In this document: piece after piece, positions 45,195 through 54,734 of the stretch
Numbering within the stretch: position 1 is the stretch's first letter
Layout: every line of letters begins with the position of its first letter
NCBI GenBank assembly: GCA_951813325.1
Contig: OX638350.1
Location: forward strand, 2,337,954-2,401,953
Reading direction: 5' to 3'
Length of the DNA stretch: 64,000 nt
Source: an uncultured Acidimicrobiales bacterium
GTDB lineage: Bacteria; Actinomycetota; Acidimicrobiia; Acidimicrobiales; Bin134
Position numbers and translations under genes: made by a program
The notes under the pieces: model-generated
Database searches by the model: none
What the model saw: only the letters and a program-made list of their open reading frames with translations
Told to the model about the DNA's origin: nothing

Positions 45195-46502
45195 TCACCC
45201 GTCGAAATCGTGGGTCACCAAGCGTTGGGCGAGACCGTCGACGCTGATCACCGAGTTCGACAAGATGACGATGCCCTCGCGGGCCTCCGGATCGAAGCCG
45301 ATGAACGAGCTGTAACCGCCGGTGGCGCCGTTGTGCCACACAAATCGGCGGTCCTCGATGTCGGCGATTAGCCACCCCAGCCCGAGGTCCATTCCCATCG
45401 CAGGATCCGCGTCCCGCGCGACGTGGGTGCGCTGCATCGCCTCCCGCAGCAACGTCTCCCTCAACCCGAGGTTCGCTTCTAAGAAGATCGCAAGGTCGTT
45501 CACGGTCGAACGCAGGGCGCCCGCGCCGGCGAGGGCGGCGAAATCCCAATTGGCGACTGGTTGGAGCCGCTCGTCGTGCCCAGTGGCCAAACGCGCCTGC
45601 AATGGCGGCGTCAAGTTCACCGCGGTGTCCGACATCTCCAGCGGTTCAAGGATTCGCTGCGCAATGAAAGCCTCGTAGTCAGTGCCGTCTGAGAGCGCTA
45701 GAGCATGGCCCAAAAGGCCGTAGCCGAGATTCGAGTACTCGACGGTCTCGCCAACACCCCGGGCCAAGTCGTGGTCCGCCAAGAACTCATAGAGACGCTC
45801 GGCGTTGTAGTCGGCGTACGGGTTGGCCCAATCGGCCGGAGCCAGGTTGTCGGGCAGCCGAGGCAACCCGGAACTGTGGGTTGCCAGGTGTCCGAGCGTG
45901 ATCTCGGTGCCGCCCCGCACCGGCATCCGCACTTGGTCGCCGAGGAGGCTCTGCACCGGCGTGTCAAGCCCAAGGCCCAGACTCTTGTCCAGATCGGCCA
46001 GCGCGATCGACGTGAACACCTTGGTAATCGAGCCGATCTCGAAGACGGTATCGCCGTCAGGCGGCCCGGGACCTCCGTCCGCCAGCCGGCCGGCACCGAC
46101 GACGACACGCTCACCATCGCGCACGATGCCGACCACGACGCCGATGCTGTGCCCGCTCTCCACAAACTCCTCCAAGACACCGCGGATCTGAGCCTCTTCA
46201 ATCGTCGCGTCGTCACCAAAATCCTCCGGCGCCACCGCTTCGCTCGTCTCGCCAGGAACCGTTGCCACCGTGGCGTCGTCTCCAGGATCCTCCCGCACCA
46301 CCGCTTCGCTCGTCTCGCCAGGAACCGTTGCCACCGTGGCGTCGTCTCCAGGATCCTCCCGCACCACCGCTTCACTGGTCTCGCCAGGACCTTCAAGACC
46401 CGTCACTGGACTAGAGTTGGCACAGGCCAAACCCCACAGCGCCAGTGCGACCCCGATGGCCGCGGCAGACAACACCTTGCCGGTAGAGCCTGCCCCTCTC
46501 AT
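45195..46502 (-). CDS. Beta-lactamase-fold serine hydrolase lipoprotein with 22-residue repeats
   Basis: 435-residue penicillin-binding/class C beta-lactamase-type hydrolase. N-terminal lipoprotein signal (VLSAAAIGVALALWGLAC, lipobox LAC near residue 23) anchors it outside the membrane. After a linker containing three 22-residue near-identical repeats (GETSEAVVREDPGDDATV type, about residues 34-100), the domain has EIGSITKVF (SxxK), VEYSNLGYGLLG (YxN) and FVWHNGATGGYSSF (HxG). Likely a peptidase/esterase (EstB-like) rather than antibiotic resistance. ATG 46502 overlaps the GH3 stop by 4 nt. The linker repeat also appears as 66-bp DNA units near 46215-46400. Confidence 0.82.
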   Translation of the reverse strand: MRGAGSTGKVLSAAAIGVALALWGLACANSSPVTGLEGPGETSEAVVREDPGDDATVATVPGETSEAVVREDPGDDATVATVPGETSEAVAPEDFGDDATIEEAQIRGVLEEFVESGHSIGVVVGIVRDGERVVVGAGRLADGGPGPPDGDTVFEIGSITKVFTSIALADLDKSLGLGLDTPVQSLLGDQVRMPVRGGTEITLGHLATHSSGLPRLPDNLAPADWANPYADYNAERLYEFLADHDLARGVGETVEYSNLGYGLLGHALALSDGTDYEAFIAQRILEPLEMSDTAVNLTPPLQARLATGHDERLQPVANWDFAALAGAGALRSTVNDLAIFLEANLGLRETLLREAMQRTHVARDADPAMGMDLGLGWLIADIEDRRFVWHNGATGGYSSFIGFDPEAREGIVILSNSVISVDGLAQRLVTHDFDG

Positions 46503-49060
46503 GGTTGCGCGGGTGTTGCTTTGTTGAATCCCCATTGGGAAGCGTCGAGGTTCATCTCAACGGCGTGGACCAGGTTGGCGCTGGAGCGGGCGGTCCAAAT
46601 GGTGTAGGTGCCGGGATCGACGTACCAGCCGGGATCGGTTCGCTTCTCTGATTCGCCGGCGGGCACGGGGCTGCCTATTTCGAGTCCGAGCGGGGACTGG
46701 TCGCCGGGGTCGCAGTAGGCGAAGGCCCGGCGGTTGAGCACGATGCGGGCCGTGGTGCGCTCGCCAGGGGCCAGATGGACCTTGGCGAAGCCCTTCAGCT
46801 CCCGCACCGGGCGGTGCAGCAGTGACGTCGGCGGCTCAATGTAGACCTGCACAACATCGCTGCCCGGCCGATCGCTGGTGTTGACCACGTCCACCTCCAT
46901 GACCACCGGGTCGGCCACCTCGGCGCCGCCCCCTCCCGACACTCGGGGCGGCGACCACTCGAACGTGGCATACGACAGGCCGTGGCCGAAGGGAACCGCT
47001 GGCTCGATGGCCCGGGCGTCGAACCAGCGGTGGCCGATGTAGAGGCCCTCGCCGTAGCGCACCACGCCGTTCTCCCCCGGATAGTTCAGGTACGCCGGGC
47101 TGTGCTCGTAGCGGGCCGGCACGGTCATTGTCATCCGCCCGCCGGGGTCGGCCTGGCCGAACAGCACGTCGGCCACCGCGTAGCCCATCTCCTGGCCACC
47201 GAACCCGGCCACCAGCACCCCGGTCACCTCGTCGGCCCAGTCGAGATTGCACGCTCCGCCGGTGTTGACCACCACCACGGTGTTGGGGTTGACCGCCGCC
47301 ACCCGCCGGATGAGCTCGGGCTGGTCGCCGGGCAGGTCGAAGGAATCCCGGTCGCGCCCCTCGGTCTCCCAGTCGGCGTTGGTTCCCACCACCACCACGA
47401 CGGCTTCGGCGGCCGCGGCAGCTTCCACCGCCTCGGCGATCAGATCCCGCTCCACCTGCGACTTCAGTCCCACCCGCACCCCGCACAGCATGAAGCTGTC
47501 CCGGCTGGAGTACTCGATGACGATGGGCGTCTCGCGGCCTGCGATAAGCTGCACGGGCGCGTAGATGACCTCTGAGCCCATCCCGAAGAAGTCATCGCCC
47601 CGGTGGTAGTCCCCTTCAGTGGCATCCAGCACCGCCTCTGCATCAAGCAGAACCCGGCAGCGTCCGAGCTGCACCAGCCCCAGGGTGTGCTCACCGGTGT
47701 CCTCGGCCACCAGCACACCCGTTGCCCGCACCGAGAATGCCTCGGGGTTCACCCCCGGCCCCGGTTCGCCGAAGAACACCAGCTCGGCCGAACCTGACTC
47801 ATTGGTATGTACCACCGGCCCCGACCAGTCGTGGCCGTTGAAGTACTCCAGGCGGAGCTTGCCCCGAAGCATCGGGGCGGCCAGCGCCACCAGCGAGCGC
47901 TCGATGTCGCAGCCCTGGGCGTAGCTCACATCGAGGTGGCCGTGCTCGTCTTCCAGGGCATCCATGAGGCTCACGTTGCGATACGCCTGCACGGTGGCCG
48001 ATCCCCCGCCCATGATCTGGGCCTTGCGGGCGCTGGGGCCGATCACCGCCAACGATCCCGACATGGCCGAATCCAATGGCAGCACCCCGTTGTTGGCCAC
48101 CATGACAGTGCCCGCAGCGGCCGCCTCCCGGATCAGCGCTCGATCCTCGGGGCGATCCAGCTTGTTCTCCTGACCGGGCCCGCACCCGTCGTCGCCGTCG
48201 AAGGCCCCGGTGCGCTCCAGCAGGCGCAGCACATCGCCGGTGATGCGGTCGAGATGGCCCTCGTTCATCTCCCCGGCGGCCAAGGCCTCCCCGATCGGCC
48301 CGCTCCCGTACCACTGGCCCGGTCCGGGCATCTCCAGGCTCAACCCGGCTCGGGCCGACGCCGCGGTGGACCGGACCGCGAACCAGTCGGAGATCACGAG
48401 CCCGTCAAAGCCCCACTCCTGGCGCAGCACCTGGGTTAGCAACCACTCGTTCTCGGAGCAGAAGGTTCCGTTGAGCCGGTTGTAGGCGCTCATGATCCCC
48501 CAAGTGCCGCCTTCGAGCACCGCGTGCTCGAACGGCACCAGGTACAGCTCTCGCAGCGCGCGCTCATCCACCTGGGAGTCGATGGTGTTGCGCTCGAACT
48601 CGGAGTCGTTGGCCACGAAGTGCTTGGGGGTGGTGGCCACGCCTCGGGACTGCACCCCCCGCACGAACGCGGCGGCCACCCGACCAGAGAGAATCGGATC
48701 CTCGCTGTAGCACTCGAAGTTGCGCCCCCCGAGTGGGTTGCGGTGCAGGTTGATGGTGGGGGCCAACAGCACCCGGCATCCCTTGGCTCGGGCCTCGTCG
48801 CCCAACACCCCGGCCAGCCGCTCAACCAGCTCGGGATTCCACGTGGCGCCCAGCACCGCCCCGGCCGGAATGCAGGCCGTGGCGGTCCCGGTGCCCAGCA
48901 GGCCAGCGCCGCGAGCACCGTTGGGACCATCGGTCACCCCAATGGCGGGAATGCCTGCTTGCTCGAGGCTCTTGGTGGTCCAAATGCCGTCGCCGGCCAC
49001 CAGATCGGCCTTTTCCTCGGTGCTCAGTGCCGCGAGGCGATTCTCGGTCGAATTCGACAT
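46499..49060 (-). CDS. Glycoside hydrolase family 3 beta-glucosidase with PA14 domain
   Basis: 853-residue GH3 enzyme releasing beta-linked monosaccharides. The (beta/alpha)8 domain contains PAGAVLGATWNPEL (near 63), KHFVANDSEFERNTIDSQVDERALRELYLVPFEHAV (near 145-180) and the nucleophile Asp in GLVISDWFAV (near 220). A PA14 inserted region (LEYFNGHDWSGPVVHTNESG ... HTLGLVQLGRCRVLLD, 400-490) precedes the GH3-C domain; a fibronectin-III-like domain ends the protein (about 730-850). No signal peptide, so it may be intracellular. It is cotranscribed with the beta-lactamase-fold gene. Confidence 0.9.
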   Translation of the reverse strand: MSNSTENRLAALSTEEKADLVAGDGIWTTKSLEQAGIPAIGVTDGPNGARGAGLLGTGTATACIPAGAVLGATWNPELVERLAGVLGDEARAKGCRVLLAPTINLHRNPLGGRNFECYSEDPILSGRVAAAFVRGVQSRGVATTPKHFVANDSEFERNTIDSQVDERALRELYLVPFEHAVLEGGTWGIMSAYNRLNGTFCSENEWLLTQVLRQEWGFDGLVISDWFAVRSTAASARAGLSLEMPGPGQWYGSGPIGEALAAGEMNEGHLDRITGDVLRLLERTGAFDGDDGCGPGQENKLDRPEDRALIREAAAAGTVMVANNGVLPLDSAMSGSLAVIGPSARKAQIMGGGSATVQAYRNVSLMDALEDEHGHLDVSYAQGCDIERSLVALAAPMLRGKLRLEYFNGHDWSGPVVHTNESGSAELVFFGEPGPGVNPEAFSVRATGVLVAEDTGEHTLGLVQLGRCRVLLDAEAVLDATEGDYHRGDDFFGMGSEVIYAPVQLIAGRETPIVIEYSSRDSFMLCGVRVGLKSQVERDLIAEAVEAAAAAEAVVVVVGTNADWETEGRDRDSFDLPGDQPELIRRVAAVNPNTVVVVNTGGACNLDWADEVTGVLVAGFGGQEMGYAVADVLFGQADPGGRMTMTVPARYEHSPAYLNYPGENGVVRYGEGLYIGHRWFDARAIEPAVPFGHGLSYATFEWSPPRVSGGGGAEVADPVVMEVDVVNTSDRPGSDVVQVYIEPPTSLLHRPVRELKGFAKVHLAPGERTTARIVLNRRAFAYCDPGDQSPLGLEIGSPVPAGESEKRTDPGWYVDPGTYTIWTARSSANLVHAVEMNLDASQWGFNKATPAQP

Positions 49061-49099
49061 GGGCTTAGGGTCTCACACCGGATCGCCCGGCCATCAGTC

Positions 49100-50488
49100 C
49101 TACCGGGCGCGGCGAATGGCGTTGCCCGAGGGGAAGGCCAGCGCAAACAGCACCGCTGAGGCCGCAAACGCGGCGATGACCCAGACCCAGGCCCTCTGGT
49201 ATCCGCTCAGCAGGTCGCTGCTGGGCGCGGAGCTGAACAGCGCGACCACCACCGCGATGCCCAGCGCGAAACACACCTGCTGAACAGTGCGGGTGGTGGC
49301 GTTGGCGATGGCAAAGCGCGACGGCGAGATGTCGCACATGGCCGCGCTGACGAACGTGGCAATAGACAGTCCCACACCTATTCCCAACGCAATGTTGGCG
49401 GGCAAGAAAACCGCGAAGTAGGCCGATGACTCCCCCGCCATCAACAGCAGCCACACATACGACAAGCCGCATAGCGCCACCCCCGACGTCAGCAGCCATC
49501 GGTGCCCCCAGCGGTCGGCCTGCCGCCCGGCAGGTATCGACAGCAGCGAAGCCATGATCGGCCCCGGCGTGAGCCCGAGCCCGGCCTCCAGAACCGAGAG
49601 CCCCCACAGGTCTTGCAACAACAGTGAGCTCATCAAGAAACCGGGAACGAATGCCAGCGCGTACAAGCCGAAAGAGGCGGTTGCCGACCAGAACGACCGA
49701 TAGCTGAACAGGGTCAGATCGAGCAGCGGATTGGGGTGGGACCGCGACCGCCAAACGACGAAGGGCAGCAGGACTGCGCCCACCGCAGCAAGTGCAAGGA
49801 CGCGCGAATCGCCATAGCCCCACCCCTCGCCCTGGACGATGGCCGCCATAATGAGCGCCAAGGCCAGGGTGCCCATCGGCACCCCGACCACATCGAGTCG
49901 ACCTCCCGCGGCTTCGCCGCGTGACTCCCTCACCAATCGAAGGGAAGCCGCGAAAACCAGTGCGGCGATGGGCAGGTTGACGTAGAAGATCCACCGCCAG
50001 CCCAGCCCGTTGATCAACAGCGCGCCGATGGACGGGCCGAACGCCGCTCCCAATGCCCCCATCGCCCCCCACATGCCGATGGCCGCCGACCGGCGCGACA
50101 CCGGGAACTCCGGCAGCACCATGGCCAGCGACGACGGCATGATCAGCGACCCGCCCATCGCCTGCACCACCCGGGCTGCGACCAGCATCTCCACCCGGGG
50201 GGCCACCCCGCAGAGCAGTGATCCGGCGGCGAAGACCGCCAAGCCGAGATTGAACATCCGCCGCCGGCCCTGCCGGTCGGCCAGACGCCCCGACAGCAGC
50301 AGGAACGATCCCACCGTGATGGAGTAGCCGCTCACAATCCACGACAGCGCGGCGTTGGACGCTCCCAGGGATTGCTGGATCGACGGAAAGGCCACGTTGA
50401 CGATGGAGACGTCCACCACCACCATGAACGCCGCCGCGGTGGCCGCCCCCAAGGCCAGCCACGAGCGGCGCTCTACCGGCTCAACCAT
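49100..50488 (-). CDS. MFS transporter, DHA2 (EmrB/QacA) family
   Basis: 462-residue, 14-helix-type major facilitator drug/proton antiporter. Motif D1 VVVDVSIVNVAFPSIQQ (near 25), motif A GRLADRQGRRRMF (near 67), motif C-like GPSIGALLINGLGWRWIFYVNLPI (near 150-175), then a central helix pair and the second half with AGRQADRWGHRW (near 320). Exports a hydrophobic compound, substrate unknown. It sits upstream of the GH3 gene in the same direction, 39 bp apart, and is divergent from the deacylase gene. Confidence 0.9.
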   Translation of the reverse strand: MVEPVERRSWLALGAATAAAFMVVVDVSIVNVAFPSIQQSLGASNAALSWIVSGYSITVGSFLLLSGRLADRQGRRRMFNLGLAVFAAGSLLCGVAPRVEMLVAARVVQAMGGSLIMPSSLAMVLPEFPVSRRSAAIGMWGAMGALGAAFGPSIGALLINGLGWRWIFYVNLPIAALVFAASLRLVRESRGEAAGGRLDVVGVPMGTLALALIMAAIVQGEGWGYGDSRVLALAAVGAVLLPFVVWRSRSHPNPLLDLTLFSYRSFWSATASFGLYALAFVPGFLMSSLLLQDLWGLSVLEAGLGLTPGPIMASLLSIPAGRQADRWGHRWLLTSGVALCGLSYVWLLLMAGESSAYFAVFLPANIALGIGVGLSIATFVSAAMCDISPSRFAIANATTRTVQQVCFALGIAVVVALFSSAPSSDLLSGYQRAWVWVIAAFAASAVLFALAFPSGNAIRRAR

Positions 50489-50586
50489 AGAGGGACCTCC
50501 ATCGGAGTCACGCTAGTGGTCCGACTGTGAAGCGGGGCGTTGCCGCTTGAGTATGCTGAGGATCACCGGGAAACGAGGGGGAGCAG

Positions 50587-52284
50587 ATGGCGACGTACGA
50601 CACGGTCATTGCCGGCGGCATGGTGATCGACGGGACCCGGGCCCAACGGCTCCGGGCCGATGTGGGCATAAATGACGGCAAGATCGCCAGGATCGGCCGA
50701 CTGCGGACCGCCGATGCCGACGAGGTGCTGGACGCCGACGGGATGATCGTCGCCCCCGGCCATATCGACCTTCACACCCACTACGACGCCCAGCTCTTCT
50801 GGGACCCGTACTGCACGCTCTCGGGCTGGCACGGCGTGACCTCGGTCGTCATCGGCAACTGCGGCTTCGGTTTCGCGCCGGTGGCCCCTGAGGACCGGGA
50901 GCGGGCCATGCTCACCATGACCCGCACCGAGGCCATCCCGTTCGACGCTATGGCCGCCGGCATGCCCTGGGACTGGGTCACCTACCCCGAGTTCCTGGAC
51001 GCGGTGGACCGCACCCCCAAGGCGGTCAACATGCGGTCGTTCTTCCCGCTGAACCCCGCGCTCAACTGGGTGCTGGGCTATGACCGGGCCAGGGCCGGCG
51101 AGATGCCCACCGACGAAGAGCACGCCCAGCTTCGGGCGCTTTTGCACGAGGCCATGGATGCCGGCGCCGGGGGCTGGTCGGTTCAGCGGCTGCGGGTCTC
51201 CAACGTGCAGCGAGACCACGACGGCAACCCGATGAACACCGACGTGATGCCCAACGAGACGCTGTTCCAGCTGGCCGAGGTGCTGGCCGAGCGCAACCAG
51301 GGGTTCATCCAGGCCACCTTCGCTCCCGACCCTGCTGACGAGACCCATACCGAGCACCGCCGCACCTATGAGCGCTTGGCCGACATCAGCGGCCGGCCGG
51401 TGCTTTTCAACGTGATAACTCCCAACTCCCAGAATCCCGAGCTGCACTTGAAGCAGATCGCCTGGGTGGAGGAGTGCCGCCTCCAGGGCCTGCCGATCTA
51501 CGGCCAGGCCGTCACCACCGACGTCGGGCTGGCCTTCACCTTCGAGGAGTGGAACCTGTGGGACGACATGGATGCCTGGCGGGAGGCCACGCTGGGCACC
51601 GTCGAGGAGCGCATGGCCAAGCTGGCCGACCCGGCCCGCCGCCCGGCCTTGCGGGACTCGGAAACACTGGCGGTCACCTGCCCGATCGCCGACATCGTGC
51701 TGCTGGACACCTCAAGCCCGCAGTACCAGCGCTATGCCGAGACCAGAGTGGGCGACATCGCCGCCGACCTGGGCGTCCATCCGGTGGACGCCATGCTCGA
51801 CATCGCGGTGGCCGACAACCTGGAAGCAACGTTCTACGCCATGGGCGCATTCAGCAACCCCGCCCATCTGGTGGACCTGTTGGACTATCAGTGGGCTCTG
51901 CCCGGCGTGTCCGACGGCGGCGCCCACACCCGTTTCCTAACCGCAGGCCGGTGGCCCACCGAGTTGCTCATCAACGGGGTCCGCGACCGCGCGATCATCT
52001 CGCTGGAGGACGCCCACTGGCGCATGGCCGGACTCCCCGCCCAGTGCGCCGGCTTCACCGACCGGGGAACGCTTTCGCCGGGCAAGGCGGCCGATGTGAT
52101 CGTCTACGACCTCGACAGCCTGGCCATCGGGGCGAGCGAGAAAGTGCACGACATGCCCGCCGGAGAGTGGCGTCGAGTGCAGCGGGCCTCGGGCTACCAC
52201 TACGTGCTGGTCAACGGCGAAGTAACCATCCGAGAAGACAAAGAAACCGGCACCTCCCCCGGCCGCCTGCTGCGCGACCCGTAA
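50587..52284 (+). CDS. N-acyl-D-amino-acid deacylase-like amidohydrolase
   Basis: 565-residue amidohydrolase (D-aminoacylase/dihydroorotase-like group). Metal motif HIDLHTHYDAQLFWDP (near 62-77), TSVVIGNCGFGFAPV (near 85-100), and late FSNPAHLVDLLDYQWALPGVSDGGAHTRFL (near 420-448) with the metal Asp in SDGGAH. C-terminal beta-sandwich with GKAADVIVYDLD. Hydrolyses N-acyl-D-amino acids or related amides. GAGGGGGAG is a strong Shine-Dalgarno before the ATG. Convergent with rsfS. Confidence 0.9.
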   Translation: MATYDTVIAGGMVIDGTRAQRLRADVGINDGKIARIGRLRTADADEVLDADGMIVAPGHIDLHTHYDAQLFWDPYCTLSGWHGVTSVVIGNCGFGFAPVAPEDRERAMLTMTRTEAIPFDAMAAGMPWDWVTYPEFLDAVDRTPKAVNMRSFFPLNPALNWVLGYDRARAGEMPTDEEHAQLRALLHEAMDAGAGGWSVQRLRVSNVQRDHDGNPMNTDVMPNETLFQLAEVLAERNQGFIQATFAPDPADETHTEHRRTYERLADISGRPVLFNVITPNSQNPELHLKQIAWVEECRLQGLPIYGQAVTTDVGLAFTFEEWNLWDDMDAWREATLGTVEERMAKLADPARRPALRDSETLAVTCPIADIVLLDTSSPQYQRYAETRVGDIAADLGVHPVDAMLDIAVADNLEATFYAMGAFSNPAHLVDLLDYQWALPGVSDGGAHTRFLTAGRWPTELLINGVRDRAIISLEDAHWRMAGLPAQCAGFTDRGTLSPGKAADVIVYDLDSLAIGASEKVHDMPAGEWRRVQRASGYHYVLVNGEVTIREDKETGTSPGRLLRDP

Positions 52285-52306
52285 ACCCCGTGTCTCGATC
52301 CCGTGT

Positions 52307-52687
52307 CTACAACGACAACGGGTTGGCGGCCAGAGTCGGGCAGTCCTTCCAGAGCAGGTCGAGGGCGTAGTAGCCCCGGGCCGAGGCCGTGAAAATGTGA
52401 GCCACGAAGTCGCCGTAGTCCATTAGCACCCACTCGCAATCGGAGAGGCCCTCAAGGCAGATGGGCTTGGGACCTCCGCAGGCGTCCACCGCTTCTTCGA
52501 TCCGCTCGGCCAGCGCCCGCACCGCCCGCCTGTTTGCGCCGCTGGTGACAATGAAATGATCGGTGATCGCCAGCACGTCGCCCACATCGATGATGATGGT
52601 GTCAACGCCAGGGCCCTCTTCTGCCGCGGCCGCTGCGGCCTTCACCCAATCCCACACCACCGTTGTGTCAGAGATGCCGATGCTCAT
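52307..52687 (-). CDS. rsfS: Ribosomal silencing factor RsfS
   Basis: 126-residue RsfS/YbeB/iojap protein that blocks 50S-30S joining in slow growth. Core: VDTIIIDVGDVLAITDHFIVTSGANRRAVRALAERIEEAV (near 32-70) and WVLMDYGDFVAHIFTASARGYYALDLLWKDCP (near 92-123). Part of the conserved nadD-(LytR-C)-rsfS unit. Converges on the deacylase, 22 nt apart. Confidence 0.95.
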   Translation of the reverse strand: MSIGISDTTVVWDWVKAAAAAAEEGPGVDTIIIDVGDVLAITDHFIVTSGANRRAVRALAERIEEAVDACGGPKPICLEGLSDCEWVLMDYGDFVAHIFTASARGYYALDLLWKDCPTLAANPLSL

Positions 52688-52760
52688 AGGGCGATCATGT
52701 CACTGCCCGCAAGTCTCATGGGGTTGGATCTGCGCTCATGCGGCCATCACTGCGGCAACT

Positions 52761-53930
52761 CTACCCATCATCCGCCGTCAGGTGGGAGAAATCCGCACCG
52801 AGCGTCACCGTGATATCGATGGAGGAATCGGCCAGCTCTTCGGCGATCACCGAGCCCGCGCCGATGGCGTCTCGATAGATTTCGGCGTGGGAGGCGAATC
52901 CGGTGTCGTGGTAGGCGATCCTCGTGGTCTCCCAGCCGAACTCGTCGGCATTGCCAATGAGCGTGATCCGGGCGCCTGCTCGGCTGAGCGCTCGGGCCGC
53001 GGTCTCGGTGAGACCGAGGTCGCCGACGCCGTTCAGAAGACGGACCTTGGGCGAGCCCCCGCCCGACGCGGAGATCGGGAACGGGATCGCCTCGTTCACC
53101 AACTCGCCAATTGCAGGCACATCCAAGACCACCGCCCCACTGGCATCCACCGTACCGGGCACTGCCTTCAGCCAGACCCTGCCCATGGCCAAAGCCCGCC
53201 CGAATAGGCCCACCCCCCGGTCGGTCTCACCGGGGATCACCTCAGGTGCTGACGACGAAGCCACCTGCTCCAGCCAGGCCTCCCAGAACAACCCTTGGCG
53301 GAAAAGGGCCGCAATCGGCGACTCGCCGGGATTGCGCCACCCCAGATACGGCCCCACATCGGCCGCGGCCAGGTTCAGCGCCCCGGACTCGAATCGGGAC
53401 TCTCCGTTGGGCGACACCAGCGAATCGGGATTGTCGAGGGCAATGGGGGCAACCGCAGCCGCTATCGCAGCCCAACCGGCGTCGCCAACCACCTGGGACT
53501 CGCCGGGACGAATGCCTAACAGCTCGGCCATCGAGTCGGCTATCCCCGCGCTCCCCGACTCGGTCCAGCGCTCCTTGAGCAGCCCAGAGGGGGTCATGGT
53601 CTCAGGAGCGATGAACAGCACCGCCCCCTCAGTCCCGGCGTCGGTCAGCGCCAGCAGCGTTACCCCATGAAGACGGTCGCCCTCGGCGTGAACCAGCAGC
53701 AACGTGGGCGTCGGCTCCACGAATGCCCGATATCCAGGCGCTGAGGGATCGACTGGAGCCCTTACCTCCGTGCCGTCGCTGCTGCCGGAGATGGCCGACC
53801 ATCCGAACCACGCCAACAGCGGCACGGCGGCGGCCAGAGCCAGCAAAATCAGCGGCCATCCCCAATGCCACCAGCGCCGGTGGTCAACAGGCAAAACGGC
53901 ACCGTCAGCACTCGGCGCGGAATCACCCAT
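52761..53930 (-). CDS. Degenerate LCP / LytR-C domain membrane protein
   Basis: 389-residue protein: one transmembrane helix (residues about 23-45, WPLILLALAAAVPLLAWFGW), an LCP-like domain (TPTLLLVHAEGDRLHGVTLLALTD ... GAVLFIAPETM), then a C-terminal LytR_C domain (KVRLLNGVGDLGLTETAARALSRAGARITLIGNADEFGWETTRIAYHD, near 300-345). The Arg/Asp catalytic residues of true LCP phosphotransferases (RxDT and PRD) are missing, so it probably does not attach wall polymers. The start ATG overlaps nadD's stop by 8 nt; the usual actinobacterial locus has an active LCP gene here. Confidence 0.72.
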   Translation of the reverse strand: MGDSAPSADGAVLPVDHRRWWHWGWPLILLALAAAVPLLAWFGWSAISGSSDGTEVRAPVDPSAPGYRAFVEPTPTLLLVHAEGDRLHGVTLLALTDAGTEGAVLFIAPETMTPSGLLKERWTESGSAGIADSMAELLGIRPGESQVVGDAGWAAIAAAVAPIALDNPDSLVSPNGESRFESGALNLAAADVGPYLGWRNPGESPIAALFRQGLFWEAWLEQVASSSAPEVIPGETDRGVGLFGRALAMGRVWLKAVPGTVDASGAVVLDVPAIGELVNEAIPFPISASGGGSPKVRLLNGVGDLGLTETAARALSRAGARITLIGNADEFGWETTRIAYHDTGFASHAEIYRDAIGAGSVIAEELADSSIDITVTLGADFSHLTADDG

Positions 53931-54495
53931 ACAGACCCCTTTGACGGCAGTAGGCCAGCGCAGCCGGAGGCACCAGGCCATCGAGAGGCCGACCGGCATC
54001 GGCCCACTCCCGCACTTGGGTGCTGGACAAGTCGAGCAGCGGGCAGTCCACCACCCGGTGGGCTACCGGCGGTCGCCGTCCCACGGCGCCGGGCCGGTCC
54101 ACCACCACCACTTCGGACATTTCGGCGATCTGCTCATAGCGGTGCCAGGTATCCAAGCCCCCGGCGGCATCGCTGCCCAAAATAAGGAATAGCGAGCTTT
54201 CGGGGTTGTCAGCCCGGGCTGACTCCAAGGTGTCCACCGTGTAGGTAAGGCCGCCTCGGTCGATCTCGGCCGACGAGGCCACCACCCCGTCGATCCCGTC
54301 TACGGCGGCCTCCACCATGGACAGACGGTCCTGCGCCGGGCTGAGCTGGGGCCGATCCAACTTCTGCCATGGCTCATTGGCCACCACCAGCTCAACCCTG
54401 TCGAGCTTCAGGGCATCTCGCACCCACACGGCAATCGCGAGGTGGCCGACGTGGACGGGGTCGAACGTTCCCCCGAATATCCCGATGCGACTCAC
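53923..54495 (-). CDS. nadD: Nicotinate-nucleotide adenylyltransferase
   Basis: 190-residue nucleotidyltransferase making deamido-NAD from nicotinate mononucleotide and ATP. Motif IFGGTFDPVHVGHLAIA (residues 5-21) with the HxGH-type site, ANEPWQKLDRPQLSPAQDRLSMVEAAV (near 42), LILGSDAAGGLDTWHRYEQI (near 105) and the C-terminal STQVREWADAGRPLDGLVPPAALAYCRQRGLY all fit. GTG start: TACACT at 54508-54503 on the minus strand is followed by 7 nt, so it is probably leaderless. The frame extends upstream without support. Confidence 0.95.
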   Translation of the reverse strand: MSRIGIFGGTFDPVHVGHLAIAVWVRDALKLDRVELVVANEPWQKLDRPQLSPAQDRLSMVEAAVDGIDGVVASSAEIDRGGLTYTVDTLESARADNPESSLFLILGSDAAGGLDTWHRYEQIAEMSEVVVVDRPGAVGRRPPVAHRVVDCPLLDLSSTQVREWADAGRPLDGLVPPAALAYCRQRGLYG

Positions 54496-54734
54496 TGTCC
54501 GCAGTGTACGAAATGGAGCTTCCGATTCTGTGCCTCCCCGCAACCGCTGCTGAAGCCGACAGGACATGTTGTGCAATACGAGGGGACCGCCGCCGGGCCG
54601 GATCACTGATGGAAATTCAGGCGACTTCGGCGAAATACGTCGGTAGGTTCAGGACGTAGCAACAGGCTGCACCTGGGAACAAAACAGGGGGCGGAGAGGT
54701 TGCAACCCAGTAGAGACGACAAGACAAGGAACAA

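Noticed and set aside
52285..52306. Terminator with repeat CCCGTGTCT between deacylase and rsfS
   Set aside because: Only a short direct repeat; no stem-loop or T-run could be drawn.
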